DNA of 38,069 nt. Source: Bacteroidia bacterium (GTDB lineage Bacteria > Bacteroidota > Bacteroidia > Bacteroidales > Dysgonomonadaceae). Position numbers and translations under genes: made by a program. The DNA lies in the NCBI GenBank assembly GCA_025999435.1, contig BNXH01000011.1:1-38069 (forward strand). The letters are read 5' to 3'. The notes below the pieces were generated by a model. The model had not been told where the DNA came from. It saw only the letters and a program-made list of their open reading frames with translations, and did no database searches. This document shows, piece after piece, positions 37,429 through 38,069 of this stretch (the stretch's first letter is position 1; each line of letters starts with the position of its first letter).

Positions 37429-38069
37429 ATGAAAACAAAATATATACATATAATCCTCTTTCTGTTATTGTCAGTTGGGACGTTATCCGGGCAGAATACG
37501 ATGGCCAGCCCGGTGGATTTAGGTTCCAGGAGCAGTTCTTTCTCTTACACCGACACGAAGAATACAAGCAGCTATACCAACAATTATACAGGTCGTTCAA
37601 CAAACGATGTCTTCTATAAGTTCACGATAACCGTGCCCATGGATGTAATTATCTCCCATTGCGGCTCAGCCGTAACCGATACTTATGTTTACCTGCTGAA
37701 TGCTTCCGGGACACAGATTGCTTATAACGACGATTACAGCGGGGAAGGGAAATGTTCGACAACAACACAGTCTTACCTGAAAATGACGAACCTGGCGGCA
37801 GGAACCTATTATGTTGTTTCGGAAGGCTACAGCCAGAACGGGAATATCACCACTGCGATACAGGGGACAGTACAAAAGGTTGAATACGACTTGGGCAGCA
37901 AAAGCGGTTCATTTACCTATACCCATACGCAGAATACGGCCTCATGCGGCAATTCCTATCAGGGGCAATCCTCTAATGATGTCTTCTATAAGTTCACCAC
38001 TACTACAGCTATGGATGTGATCATTTCGCACTGCGGTTCGGCAGTGAGCGATACCTATGTTCATCTTTT
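37429..38069 (+). CDS. Secreted repeat protein (PPC-like repeats), 3' end outside window
   Basis: ATG 37429 opens a frame that stays open to the window end (213 codons). It has a signal peptide (MKTKYIHIILFLLLSVGTLS-GQ). A 124-aa repeat begins at 37516 (DLGSRSSSFSYTDTKNTSSY) and again at 37888 (DLGSKSGSFTYTHTQNTASC). Both copies carry NDVFYKFT, MDVIISHCGSAV and SDTYV-like segments. The beta-rich pattern resembles bacterial pre-peptidase C-terminal domains. It starts 30 nt after the Rhs-like gene, so the two are probably co-transcribed. The downstream domains, which could include an Rhs core, lie outside the window. Confidence 0.82.
   Translation, partial: MKTKYIHIILFLLLSVGTLSGQNTMASPVDLGSRSSSFSYTDTKNTSSYTNNYTGRSTNDVFYKFTITVPMDVIISHCGSAVTDTYVYLLNASGTQIAYNDDYSGEGKCSTTTQSYLKMTNLAAGTYYVVSEGYSQNGNITTAIQGTVQKVEYDLGSKSGSFTYTHTQNTASCGNSYQGQSSNDVFYKFTTTTAMDVIISHCGSAVSDTYVHL

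Overview
The window looks like chromosome of a Bacteroidales bacterium. The evidence is an AT-rich genome, SusC/SusD proteins, ECF sigma/FecR pairs, BACON domains, Bacteroidetes-type TAnnTTTG promoter boxes and lipoprotein signals in which Cys is followed by acidic residues. A type IX secretion (T9SS) sorting tail on one protein argues for a T9SS-bearing genus. Dysgonomonas or a relative is my best guess, by recall only.

Layout. (1) 1-6983 is conserved housekeeping DNA: 3' part of recN, a DegT-family sugar aminotransferase, purB, an RsuA/RluB-type pseudouridine synthase with a long Gly/Arg/Asn-rich N-terminal extension encoded partly by (AAT)16, and asnS, closed by a strong terminator. (2) 7040-7710 is a non-coding compound repeat: a ~62-nt unit alternates with heptamer arrays and a REP-like inverted repeat. 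(3) 8079-10052 is the broken left part of a GC-richer Bacteroidetes mobile element: an integrase pseudogene, three small helix-turn-helix genes and one truncated ORF. (4) 10656-26104 is an AT-rich nutrient-acquisition locus: ECF sigma, FecR anti-sigma, SusC with an STN signalling domain, SusD, a GDPD-like phosphodiesterase fused to two LamG-like repeats, two metallophosphoesterases, a BACON-F5/8C lipoprotein and a BACON-F5/8C-M60 metallopeptidase. (5) 26276-28110 is a gene graveyard: a glmM 5' fragment fused to a galE 3' fragment, then a frameshifted and truncated GH35 beta-galactosidase. (6) 28171-31095 is more GC-rich element DNA: a SNF2-like helicase, degenerate repeats, an oriT-like cluster of hairpins and a MobA-like gene without a relaxase. 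(7) 31769-38069 is a secreted-protein locus: a T9SS-sorted protein, a 1368-aa YD/Rhs-type protein with Ig/PKD-like repeats, and the start of a protein with 124-aa repeats that runs off the window.

How the genes may work together. In the central locus, substrate binding by SusC/SusD would signal through the STN domain to FecR and release the sigma factor. The enzymes present are phosphoesterases and a mucin-type metallopeptidase rather than glycoside hydrolases. The only glycosidase, GH35, is dead and lies outside the operon. My inference is that the substrate is a phosphate- or phosphodiester-bearing glycoprotein or glycoconjugate. The locus sits between two halves of a decayed mobile element, so it may be cargo or a later insertion.

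Limits. All family assignments come from reading motifs and remembered families. No searches were run.
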